Shown in pieces: positions 6,916-13,335 of a stretch of 16,006 nt of DNA. Numbering within the stretch: the first letter of the stretch is position 1; each line of letters begins with the position of its first letter. The notes below the pieces were generated by a model, which saw only the letters and a program-made list of their open reading frames with translations, did no database searches and was not told the origin of the DNA. The stretch is from NCBI GenBank assembly GCA_016872875.1, contig VGYW01000179.1, forward strand, positions 1 to 16,006, in the 5' to 3' direction. This DNA is from Planctomycetota bacterium (GTDB lineage Bacteria > Planctomycetota > PUPC01 > DSUN01). The position numbers and the translations under genes are program-made.

Positions 6916-7937
6916 CAGGCCTTGCTCTTGAAGGCTTCGATCATCTTGGGGATGACCTCGAAGAGGTCGCCCACGATGCCGTAATGGGCGAAGGAGAAGA
7001 TGGGGGCCTCGGGGTCGGTGTTGATGGCGAGGATTTTGCCGGCTTCGGCCATGCCTGCGCGGTGCTGGACGGAGCCGCTGATGCCGGCGGCGATGTAGAG
7101 CTTGGGACGCACGGTGGTGCCGGTCTGGCCCACCTGGTGGTCGCGGGCGATGTAGCCGGCGTCCACCGCGGCGCGGGAGGCGCCGACCTCGCCGCCGAGG
7201 GTGTGGGCGAGCTCGCGGACCAGCTCGAAGCCCTCGGATGAGCCGACGCCCGCTCCGCCGGAGACGACGACCTTGGCGCCCTTGAGGTTCACCTTGCGCT
7301 CGGCCTTGACCCGCTCGACGATGCGGACCACGGCGGCCTCGGGGCCGAGGTTGGGCTTGACGCGGACGATTTCGCCCTTCCGGGCGGGGTCGGCCTGGGG
7401 CATGCGCATCACGCCCTCGCGCACGGTAGCCATCTGGGGACGGTGCTCGGGGGTGACGATGGTGGCGATGATGTTGCCGCCGAAGGCGGGGCGAATCTGG
7501 TGGAGGAGGTTCTTGTACTCGGTCTTGCGGACCGGGTCGGTGTGGTCGCCTATCCGCAGGTTGGTGCAGTCGGCTGTGAGGCCGGTGCGGAGGCGCGAGG
7601 CCACGCGGGGGGCCAGGTCGCGCCCGGCCGGGCTTGCCCCGAAGATGACCACCTCCGGCTTGCGCTCGGCGATGACCTCGCTGACCACCTGGGCGTAGGG
7701 GAGGGTGGTGTAGGTGGCCAGGAGGGGGTCGTCGGCCAGGTAAACGGCGTCGCAGCCGAAGGCGATGAGCTGGCTCGGCTGGTCGGTGAGGCCGTGGCCG
7801 CAGAGGATAGCGCCCAGGGGCTGATGGAGGGCGTCGGCCAGTTCGCGCCCTTTGCTCAGCAGCTCGAGGCTCACCTCGGCCAGCTTCCCGGCGTCCTGCT
7901 CCGCGAAGACCAGCACTCCGCCCGAATGATCGCACAT
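6915..7937 (-). CDS. etfA: Electron-transfer flavoprotein alpha subunit
   Basis: A 340-aa EtfA (FixB-type). With EtfB it forms a soluble FAD heterodimer that carries electrons between dehydrogenases, such as acyl-CoA dehydrogenases, and a quinone oxidoreductase. The C-terminal FAD-binding domain is clear: SRAAVDAGYI, then VGQTG (269-273), KLYIAAGISGSVQHRAGM with GISGSVQH at 285-292, and INTDP (305-309) followed by YGIVGD. Length is normal. An in-frame TTG at 7958 would add seven residues, but the ATG at 7937 has AGAGG about 9 nt upstream and the protein then begins in the usual way just before GVLVFAEQ. It lies downstream of etfB but 506 bp away, unusually far for this pair, because of the palindrome and MITE-like element between them. 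Confidence 0.95.
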   Translation of the reverse strand: MCDHSGGVLVFAEQDAGKLAEVSLELLSKGRELADALHQPLGAILCGHGLTDQPSQLIAFGCDAVYLADDPLLATYTTLPYAQVVSEVIAERKPEVVIFGASPAGRDLAPRVASRLRTGLTADCTNLRIGDHTDPVRKTEYKNLLHQIRPAFGGNIIATIVTPEHRPQMATVREGVMRMPQADPARKGEIVRVKPNLGPEAAVVRIVERVKAERKVNLKGAKVVVSGGAGVGSSEGFELVRELAHTLGGEVGASRAAVDAGYIARDHQVGQTGTTVRPKLYIAAGISGSVQHRAGMAEAGKILAINTDPEAPIFSFAHYGIVGDLFEVIPKMIEAFKSKA

Positions 7938-7985
7938 GCCCGCATTCCTCTTTGTCAAGTCCCCAGCCCAGTCAGGCCCACGTCA

Positions 7986-8006
7986 CCACTGGGCTTGTCC
8001 CAGTGG
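7986..8006. other. Small hairpin upstream of etfA
   Basis: CCACTGGG and CCCAGTGG form a perfect 8-bp stem around the loop CTTGT. It lies in the etfB-etfA gap, 48 bp before the etfA start codon. No T-run follows on either strand, and its function is unknown. Confidence 0.5.
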
Positions 8007-8037
8007 GGCGATGATTGGCCAGTATAGCGCCGCGAAT

Positions 8038-8092
8038 CCCCCCTACCCCCTCCCGCGCCCGCCGCCGGCGGGCGCGGGAGGGGGTAGGGGGG
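8038..8092. repeat. 55-bp perfect palindrome
   Basis: Two 27-bp arms (8038-8064 and 8066-8092) are exact inverted copies around the single base 8065. The arms are C-rich on one side and G-rich on the other, including a CTACCCCCTCCCGCGCCCGC core. Such a sequence can extrude as a cruciform or fold into a very stable RNA hairpin. It lies just outside the MITE-like element at 8110-8392, in the same etfB-etfA gap. Confidence 0.9.
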
Positions 8093-8109
8093 TGGGCCGC
8101 CTCGTTAGT

Positions 8110-8392
8110 ACAGCCCCCCACAAATAAGGGGACGAAATCACAGTCCCAAAGGGACAGCAGTGGGTTGCCGGCGGCTTCAGCCGCCGGACTCGGGCGGGAC
8201 AACCCGTGAGTCCCGAAGGGACGGCAAAAAGACGGGACCGCCGTGCCGAGGGGCGCTGCCGTCCCTACGGGACTGAACCGTGTGCGCGGGCTGGTCCGGC
8301 GGCTGAAGCCGCCGGCAACCTACTGTGCTCCCTTCGGGAGCAAGACACAAGAGACCCCACGATTTTGTCCCCTTATTTGTGGGGGGGCTGCA
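8110..8392. mobile_element. MITE-like nested inverted-repeat element, non-coding
   Basis: Three nested inverted pairs fill this stretch. The terminal pair, 8111-8133 and 8367-8390, begins CAGCCCCC and includes CACAAATAAGGGGAC, differing by one C. The subterminal pair, 8144-8187 and 8296-8338, contains TTGCCGGCGGCTTCAGCCGCC. The central pair, 8209-8226 and 8257-8274, differs at 1 of 18 bases. The hexamer GTTAGT stands on both sides (8104-8109 and 8393-8398), as expected of a target-site duplication. No credible protein is encoded. This fits a non-autonomous transposable element or a large structured RNA; copies elsewhere in the genome would decide. Confidence 0.6.
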
Positions 8393-8443
8393 GTTAGTTT
8401 CCAATCCTTCGCTCCACCGAGGCAAGCTCGGTGGGGGCGGGAG

Positions 8444-9370
8444 TCAATCGAGGACGTGGTCCTCGATGAGCTCGTGCATGAGGGCGGCGACGCCCTCCTT
8501 GGTCGGCTCGATCCTCTTGTGCTCGGAGGCGACGAGGACGATGCTCTCGATGTTCTTGACTTTGGTTGGGGAGCCTGCGGCGCCGCAACGGACAACGTCG
8601 GCCGCAACGTCGGCAGGGGTCCAGATTGGGATGAGGAGCCCCTGGCGCTCCAGGTCGGCGATGAGGGGGCCGGAGCGCTCGGCGAGGAGGGCGGGGTCGG
8701 GCTTCCCTTTCTCGGGGTCGAGCTGGAAGGCGGCCTTTTCGCGGACCTCGAGGGGGCTGCGGGCGCGCTTGAACCGGGCGGCGAGCTTGGCTCGGCGCGG
8801 CCGCGGCTCGTTCGCCTCGCCGACGACGGTGAGGAGGCAGGGGAGTGGGGCTTCGACGACCTCGTAGCCGCCCTCGATGAGGCGGCGGACGCGGATGCGG
8901 CCGGGGGCCAGCTCCAGAATCTCCTTCGCGTATGTTACCTGCGGCACTTCGAGCGCGCCGGCCAGTTGGGGGCCGACCTGCGCGGTATCGCCGTCAATCG
9001 CCTGGCGTCCGCAGAAGAGGAGGTCGAAGTGCCCGATGCGGCGGATGGCGCAGGAGAGGGCGTAGGCGGTGGCGAGGGTGTCGGCCACGGCGAAGGCGCG
9101 GTCGGAGAGTAGCGCCACGGCGTCGGCGCCGCGCATCAGGGCCTCGCGCATGGCCGCCGCCGCGCTCGGCGGACCCATCGAGACCACCGTCACCTGCCCC
9201 CCGTGGGCGTCGCGCACCTGGAGGGCCATCTCCAGGGCGTTGAGGTCCTCCGGGTTGAAGATCGCGGGAAGCGCCGAGCGGTTCACAGTGCCGTCGTCGT
9301 TCATCGCCTTCGCGGTGATGTTCTTCGTGTCGGGCACCTGCTTGATGAGGACGACCATCTTGAAAGGCAT
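8444..9370 (-). CDS. etfB: Electron-transfer flavoprotein beta subunit
   Basis: A 308-aa EtfB (FixA-type), partner of EtfA. It starts with VVLIKQVPDT and carries the family signature CGRQAIDGDTAQVGPQLA at residues 120-137, in the nucleotide-binding core (AMP, or a second FAD in bifurcating forms). The sequence is somewhat longer than the common 250-265 residues, with a C-terminal extension after about residue 230. The motif alone does not prove electron bifurcation. The ATG at 9370 has AAAGG 9 nt upstream. It follows fabF after a hairpin. Its place beside fatty-acid genes fits a link to acyl-CoA oxidation, but no acyl-CoA dehydrogenase lies in the window. Confidence 0.95.
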   Translation of the reverse strand: MPFKMVVLIKQVPDTKNITAKAMNDDGTVNRSALPAIFNPEDLNALEMALQVRDAHGGQVTVVSMGPPSAAAAMREALMRGADAVALLSDRAFAVADTLATAYALSCAIRRIGHFDLLFCGRQAIDGDTAQVGPQLAGALEVPQVTYAKEILELAPGRIRVRRLIEGGYEVVEAPLPCLLTVVGEANEPRPRRAKLAARFKRARSPLEVREKAAFQLDPEKGKPDPALLAERSGPLIADLERQGLLIPIWTPADVAADVVRCGAAGSPTKVKNIESIVLVASEHKRIEPTKEGVAALMHELIEDHVLD

Positions 9371-9417
9371 CTGTTGACACCTTTATCGTGCAAAGGCGTT
9401 ATTCGAGCGTGTTTCCT

Positions 9418-9498
9418 GACGCGTGACCCGTGACGCGTGACAAGAGAAGAGGCCAGCTCCCTCCCTCTTGTCTTCTCACGCGTCACGGGTCACGCGTC
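9418..9498 (-). repeat. 7-mer hairpin after fabF
   Basis: Arms at 9418-9452 and 9464-9498 pair at 33 of 35 positions around an 11-nt loop. The first 23 bp pair perfectly and consist of the 7-mers GACGCGT, GACCCGT and GACGCGT. The hairpin starts 9 nt after the fabF stop codon and separates the fatty-acid operon from etfB. It may end or attenuate transcription, though no T-run follows it. Confidence 0.85.
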
Positions 9499-9507
9499 AC
9501 GCAGCCC

Positions 9508-10752
9508 TCAGTCTCGAAGCTTCCCGACAAGGATCGATGCATTGTGCCCCCCGAATCCGAAGCTGTTGCACATGGCGACGGGCACCTTCATCTCGCGGGC
9601 GGCGTTCGGCACGTAGTCGAGGTCGCACTCAGGGTCGGGGTTCTCGTAGTTGATGGTCGGGGGCACGATGTCGTGGGCGACGCTGAGTGCGGTCTGGATG
9701 AGCTCGACGCCGCCGGAGGCGCCGAGGAGGTGGCCGATCATGGACTTTGTGGAGTTGATTGCGAGCTTTCGGGCGTGGCCGCCGAAGACGCGTTTCATCG
9801 CCCGCGTCTCCATCGCGTCGTTGAGGGGGGTGGAGGTGCCATGTGCGTTGACGTAGGCCACGTCGGGGGGCGCCAGGCCGGCGTCGCGTATGGCGATGGC
9901 CATCGAGCGGGCGGCGCCGGTGCCCTCGGGCTCGGGGGCGGTGATGTGGTAGGCGTCGCAGGTGGCGCCGAAGCCGAGGACCTCGGCGTAGATGCGCGCG
10001 CCGCGTGCGCGCGCGTGGTCGAGCTCCTCGAAGACCAGGATGCCGGCCCCCTCGCCCATGACGAAGCCGTCGCGCTCGCGGTCGAACGGGCGGCTGGCGC
10101 GGGTCGGCTCGCCGTTCCGTTTCGAGAGTGCCTTGCAGGCGATGAAGCCTGCGAGGCCGAGGGGGGTGATGGTGGCCTCGGCGCCGCCCGTGAACACGAT
10201 GTCGGCCATGCCATGGGCGATGTTCATCATCGCGTCGCCCATGGCGTGGGTGGACGATGCGCAGGCGGTCAGCACGGTGGTGTTCGGCCCCCGGAGGCCG
10301 AGCTGGATGCCGATGACGCCGCCGGCGGAGTTGGCCATCATCTTTGGGATGAGGAAGGGGCTGACGCGGTCGGGGCCGCGCTGGATGAGGATGGCCTTCT
10401 GCTCCTCGATCTCCTGGAGACCGCCGATGCCGCTGCCGATGATGCACCCCGCGCGGTCGGGGTCCTCACGCGAGAGGTCGAGGCCGGAGTCGCGGAGCGC
10501 CTCGTGTGCGGCCACGACTGCGAACTGAGCGTAGCGGTCCATGCGCCGCGCCTCGCGCGCCGGGATGAGCGGCTCGGGGTTGAAGTCGGGAATCCAGCCC
10601 GCGATTCGGACCTCGAAGCCGGTGGTGTCGAAGCGGGTGACGATGGAGACGCCGCTGCGCCCGGCGCAGGCGGCCTGCCAGAAGGACTCCTTGTTCGGGC
10701 CGATGGGGGTGACGCACCCGAGGCCAGTGATGACGACTCGCCGCCTTGCCAT
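9508..10752 (-). CDS. fabF: Beta-ketoacyl-ACP synthase II
   Basis: A 414-aa condensing enzyme that joins acyl groups with malonyl-ACP in fatty-acid elongation. The catalytic triad is complete: Cys164 in TACASS, His304 in NAHGTSTPLND and His341 in KSMIGHLLGASG, with Lys336 beside the last. The start RRVVITGLGCVTPIG and the end NSFGFGGHNASILV are typical, and the length is that of FabF rather than FabH. The ATG at 10752 has GAGGAG about 12 nt upstream. It follows acpP after 41 bp, the common acpP-fabF arrangement. It is the last fatty-acid gene of the operon and is followed by a strong hairpin. Confidence 0.97.
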   Translation of the reverse strand: MARRRVVITGLGCVTPIGPNKESFWQAACAGRSGVSIVTRFDTTGFEVRIAGWIPDFNPEPLIPAREARRMDRYAQFAVVAAHEALRDSGLDLSREDPDRAGCIIGSGIGGLQEIEEQKAILIQRGPDRVSPFLIPKMMANSAGGVIGIQLGLRGPNTTVLTACASSTHAMGDAMMNIAHGMADIVFTGGAEATITPLGLAGFIACKALSKRNGEPTRASRPFDRERDGFVMGEGAGILVFEELDHARARGARIYAEVLGFGATCDAYHITAPEPEGTGAARSMAIAIRDAGLAPPDVAYVNAHGTSTPLNDAMETRAMKRVFGGHARKLAINSTKSMIGHLLGASGGVELIQTALSVAHDIVPPTINYENPDPECDLDYVPNAAREMKVPVAMCNSFGFGGHNASILVGKLRD

Positions 10753-10793
10753 TGGACGGGTCAGCTCCTCTCCATGCCCGGCGCCGCGAGCCG

Positions 10794-11063
10794 TCAGGCG
10801 CTCACGGCGGCCCCTGCGGCTCCCTCGTGGTCCATGATGTACTTTATCGCATCGCCGACCGTCTGAAGCTTCTCGGCCTGCTCGTCGGGGATCTGCATGC
10901 CGAACTTGTCCTCGAACTCCATGACCAGCTCGACCTGGTCGAGGCTGTCGGCGCCGAGGTCGTTGACGAACGAGGTGGCGGGCGTGACCTGTTCGGGCTT
11001 GGCGCCGAGCTTCTCGCAGATGATCTGGCGAACCTTGTCTTCGATCTCTTGCATCTCAGCCAC
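10794..11063 (-). CDS. acpP: Acyl carrier protein
   Basis: An 89-aa acidic protein that carries acyl chains on a 4'-phosphopantetheine arm attached to Ser40 in the motif [12 protein letters not shown]. It has the usual four-helix ACP sequence, with [12 protein letters not shown] and a short Ala-rich tail. Start choice: GTG at 11063 lies 6 nt after AGGAGG. The ATG three codons later lies too far from this site, and the longer open frame to 11171 crosses the structured leader. The gene lies between fabG and fabF. Its folded leader suggests separate control of this very abundant protein. Confidence 0.96.
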   Translation of the reverse strand: MAEMQEIEDKVRQIICEKLGAKPEQVTPATSFVNDLGADSLDQVELVMEFEDKFGMQIPDEQAEKLQTVGDAIKYIMDHEGAAGAAVSA

Positions 11064-11069
11064 GGGGTT

Positions 11070-11221
11070 CCTCCTGGGCTGAACGGGCTTGGCGGCCTGG
11101 GCCGCCAGGGTATCCGAAGACCATTCGTGCGAATGGTTCTGCTCACACACGGGAGCGGCGCTTGGGACCACGAGCCGGTTGGCAGCCGCGATACCCTTGA
11201 GTCTCCTTTCTCAGTTCAGCC
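11070..11221 (-). promoter_or_regulatory. Candidate structured cis-regulatory leader of acpP
   Basis: On the minus-strand RNA, nested perfect helices can form: P1 pairs 11214-11221 with 11077-11084 (8 bp); a small hairpin UGAG/CUCA spans 11198-11213 and holds AAAGGAGA in its loop; P2 pairs 11190-11197 with 11107-11114 (8 bp); P3 pairs 11185-11189 with 11155-11159; P4 is ACCAUUCG/CGAAUGGU at 11120-11137; P5 is GGCGGCC/GGCCGCC at 11091-11106. Several helices abut with no linker. The 3' strand of P1 ends one base before the AGGAGG of acpP (11070-11075), so folding could change access to the start. No known riboswitch is recognised. Confidence 0.5.
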
Positions 11222-11223
11222 GG

Positions 11224-11241
11224 TGGCCGCAACCAAAGGGG
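11224..11241. repeat. 18-bp tag, copy 1 (upstream of acpP)
   Basis: TGGCCGCAACCAAAGGGG occurs here and, identical, at 12147-12164. Each copy lies on the promoter-distal side of a long intergenic hairpin (11256-11360 here) and before the next gene's ribosome site, so the tag and hairpin may belong to one unit. Confidence 0.75.
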
Positions 11242-11255
11242 GGCCGAACGGCCGA

Positions 11256-11360
11256 ATGCTCAACATCCAATACTCAATCCTCAATGCTCAAGTAAGAACG
11301 CTCGGTCACAGGCCACTCTTGCACTTGGTCATTGAGGATTGGGTATTGAGCATTGGACAT
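11256..11360 (-). repeat. Hairpin with 7-nt period after fabG
   Basis: Arms at 11256-11293 and 11323-11360 are inverted copies that match at 29 of 38 positions. They are built from 7-mers such as TCAATAC, TCAATCC and TCAATGC. Loop 11294-11322. The first transcribed arm begins 11 nt after the fabG stop codon. The AT-rich arms contrast with the GC-rich genes around them. Confidence 0.8.
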
Positions 11361-11371
11361 TGGACTTCGTC

Positions 11372-12124
11372 CTACACTGCCAGGCCGCCGTCCACGCGGA
11401 GGCAGACGCCCGTGATGTAGCTGGCCTCGTCGCTGCACAGGAAGCGGACGGCGCTGGCGACGTCCTGCGGCGTCCCCATGCGCGGCATGGGGATGTTCTT
11501 CAGAATGGCCTCCCGCACCTCGTCGGGGAGCTTCGCCGTCATCTCGGTGGCGATGTAGCCCGGGGCGATGGCGTTCACGCGGATGCCGCGCGAGGCGACC
11601 TCGCGGGCGATGCTCTTCGTGAAGGCGATGATGCCGCCCTTGGAGGCCGCGTAGTTCGCCTGCCCGGGATTGCCCATGAGGCCGATGACCGAGGCGATGG
11701 AGACGATGCACCCCGCCCGCTGCTTCACCATCTGCCGCAGCACCGCGTGCGTCGCCACGTAAGTCCCCGTCAGGTTCGTCCGAATCACCGCGTCCCACTG
11801 CTCGGGGGCCATCCGCAGCAGCAGGTTGTCGCGGGTGATGCCCGCGTTGTTGACCAGGATGTGGATGCCGCCGAAGGCCTCGATGGTGGCGGCGGCGATC
11901 TGGTCCATGCGCGCCACGTCGGCCACGTCGGCCTGGAAGGCCAGTGTCCGCACGCCGAGCTCCTTGAGCTGAGCGGCGGCGGCCTCGGCCGCCGGGCCGT
12001 TGAAGTCGGGGATCACGACGTCCGCGCCCCCCTCGGCGAGGCGTCGGGCGATGGCAAGCCCGATCCCTGCGCCCCCGCCCGTCACGATCGCCGCGCGCCC
12101 TGCGAACTCCTTGCCGTTCCCCAA
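11372..12124 (-). CDS. fabG: 3-oxoacyl-ACP reductase
   Basis: A 250-aa short-chain dehydrogenase that reduces 3-ketoacyl-ACP with NADPH. The cofactor glycine motif TGGGAGIG lies at 15-22, NNAG at 92-95, and the catalytic tetrad is Asn117, Ser145, Tyr158 and Lys162 (YAASK). The sequence NPGQANYAASKGG is typical of FabG rather than of other short-chain dehydrogenases, and the gene sits between fabD and acpP as usual. The arginine common after the third glycine of the cofactor motif (GGSRGIG) is replaced by GGGAGIG. The start is a TTG at 12124 with AGGAG 6 nt upstream; no better in-frame start exists. Confidence 0.95.
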   Translation of the reverse strand: MGNGKEFAGRAAIVTGGGAGIGLAIARRLAEGGADVVIPDFNGPAAEAAAAQLKELGVRTLAFQADVADVARMDQIAAATIEAFGGIHILVNNAGITRDNLLLRMAPEQWDAVIRTNLTGTYVATHAVLRQMVKQRAGCIVSIASVIGLMGNPGQANYAASKGGIIAFTKSIAREVASRGIRVNAIAPGYIATEMTAKLPDEVREAILKNIPMPRMGTPQDVASAVRFLCSDEASYITGVCLRVDGGLAV

Positions 12125-12146
12125 CGCGATCTCCTAATGCGGCCGC

Positions 12147-12164
12147 TGGCCGCAACCAAAGGGG
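12147..12164. repeat. 18-bp tag, copy 2 (upstream of fabG)
   Basis: Identical to 11224-11241 in the same orientation. It adjoins the hairpin at 12161-12253 and ends 22 bp before the fabG start codon. Confidence 0.75.
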
Positions 12165-12253
12165 ATGATTGGATGGGTGGATGAATGGATGGATGGATGA
12201 AAGACACGATCTCTCTGACATTCATCCATCCATCCAATCATCCATTCATCCCC
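12161..12253 (-). repeat. GGAT-rich hairpin after fabD
   Basis: The arms, 12161-12203 and 12219-12253, consist of GGAT and GGATGAAT units in opposite orientation and pair over most of their length with a small length difference. Loop 12204-12218. The first transcribed arm starts 6 nt after the fabD stop codon. The unit length is four rather than seven, but the placement is the same as in the other gene-end hairpins. Confidence 0.8.
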
Positions 12254-12259
12254 TACGCA

Positions 12260-13192
12260 TTACAGCGTCTCGAAGTCCGCGGGGACCTCGATGTTGCGCG
12301 TTTCGACCTCAGGCTCGATCCTGTTCACGAGGCCCGAGAGGACTTTGCCCGGCCCGACCTCCACGAAGCGCCAGGCGCCGCCGGCCAGCATGAAGCGGAT
12401 CGAGTCCTCCCAGAGCACCGGGCTCGTGAGCTGCTGGACCAGGAGGCCGCGGATGTCGGTCACGGACGCGATGAACTTGCCTGTGACGTTCGAGATGACC
12501 GGCGTGCGGAGCTGGTAGATGGGCACCTCGGCCAGCACGCGGGCCAGCTTGTCGCTCGCCGGGGCCATGAGGCGCGAGTGGAACGCGCCGCTCACCTTCA
12601 GGCGTATCGCGCGTTCGGCGTAGAACTTCTTCGCGTTCTTCACCAGCCAGTCCATCGCGGCCACGCTGCCGGAGACCACCACCTGCCCCGGGCAATTGAG
12701 GTTGGCGATCTGGGCCACCCCGAACTCGTTGGCTCCCTCCAGGGCGTCGTTGAGCCGCTCGCGCTCGATGCCCAGGACGGCCACCATGCCGCCCGGATTC
12801 TCGCGCCCGGCCTCCTCCATGAACTGGCCCCGCTGCCAGACAAGCCGCACGGCGTCCTCGAAGGCGAACGCCCCCGAGTGGACCAGTGCTGTGTATTCGC
12901 CGAGGCTCAGGCCGGCGCTGGGCGCCGCCGTGGGCGCCGTGCCGCGCGCCCGCCAGGCCTCAAGGGCCGCCACGCTCGCCGTCAGGATCGCCGGCTGGCA
13001 AAGCGACGTGCGGTTGAGCTCCTCGGCCGGCCCCTCGAAGCAGAGCTTCGCGAGGTCGAAGCCCAGGGCCGCGTTCGCGCGCGCGAACACCGCCCGCGCC
13101 TCAGGGCTCGCGGCCGCCATCTCGCGGCCCATGCCCACCCGCTGCGAGCCCTGGCCAGGAAACAGGATGACTACCGAAGCGTCAAAAGCCAA
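12260..13192 (-). CDS. fabD: Malonyl-CoA:ACP transacylase
   Basis: A 310-aa enzyme that moves malonyl from CoA to ACP. It has LFPGQGSQ (10-17), the nucleophile Ser96, Arg121 in QRGQFM and the catalytic His205 in GAFHS. The nucleophile elbow reads GLSLGEY, where most family members have GHSLGEY, so the histidine before the serine is Leu95. Start choice: TTG at 13192 with AAGGGG about 7 nt upstream gives the normal length. The frame stays open to a TTG at 13276, but those extra 28 codons are the intergenic repeat at 13223-13326 and are surely not translated. The gene lies between fabH and fabG. Confidence 0.95.
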   Translation of the reverse strand: MAFDASVVILFPGQGSQRVGMGREMAAASPEARAVFARANAALGFDLAKLCFEGPAEELNRTSLCQPAILTASVAALEAWRARGTAPTAAPSAGLSLGEYTALVHSGAFAFEDAVRLVWQRGQFMEEAGRENPGGMVAVLGIERERLNDALEGANEFGVAQIANLNCPGQVVVSGSVAAMDWLVKNAKKFYAERAIRLKVSGAFHSRLMAPASDKLARVLAEVPIYQLRTPVISNVTGKFIASVTDIRGLLVQQLTSPVLWEDSIRFMLAGGAWRFVEVGPGKVLSGLVNRIEPEVETRNIEVPADFETL

Positions 13193-13222
13193 CCAAGAAC
13201 CCCTTCTGTGCAACCACACAAC

Positions 13223-13326
13223 ATCCGTAATCCGTGATTCGTAACCCGTAACCAGAGGAGCCAAGAAGCCCTCCAACGGGGGTCTTGGCTTTTCTGGTTA
13301 CGGATTACGGATTACGCATTGCGGAT
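13223..13326 (-). repeat. 7-mer hairpin after fabH
   Basis: Arms 13223-13266 and 13283-13326 pair at 37 of 44 positions around a 16-nt loop. They contain 7-mers such as CCGTAAT, CCGTGAT, TCGTAAC and CCGTAAC, and close with an AGCCAAGA block. The first transcribed arm starts 9 nt after the fabH stop codon. On the plus strand TCTTGGC is followed by TTTT, but no plus-strand gene exists to terminate. Confidence 0.85.
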
Positions 13327-13335
13327 TCTCCTGGC

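Noticed and set aside
6739..7935. Minus-strand open frame of 398 codons overlapping etfA in another frame
   Set aside because: Extremely Arg/Pro/Gly-rich, a typical out-of-frame reading of GC-rich DNA; EtfA occupies the true frame.
9430..10866. Plus-strand open frame of 478 codons across fabF
   Set aside because: It is the antisense shadow of fabF; composition is Gly/Ala/Val/Asp-rich with no family motif, whereas the minus strand encodes a complete FabF.
11064..11171. Longer acpP start at the GTG at 11171
   Set aside because: The extra 36 codons have no ACP similarity and overlap the leader helices; the GTG at 11063 has AGGAGG at the right spacing.
13260..13294. Plus-strand intrinsic terminator (GCCAAGA stem then TTTT)
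   Set aside because: No plus-strand gene leads into it, and the stem is the inner part of the larger fabH-fabD hairpin.
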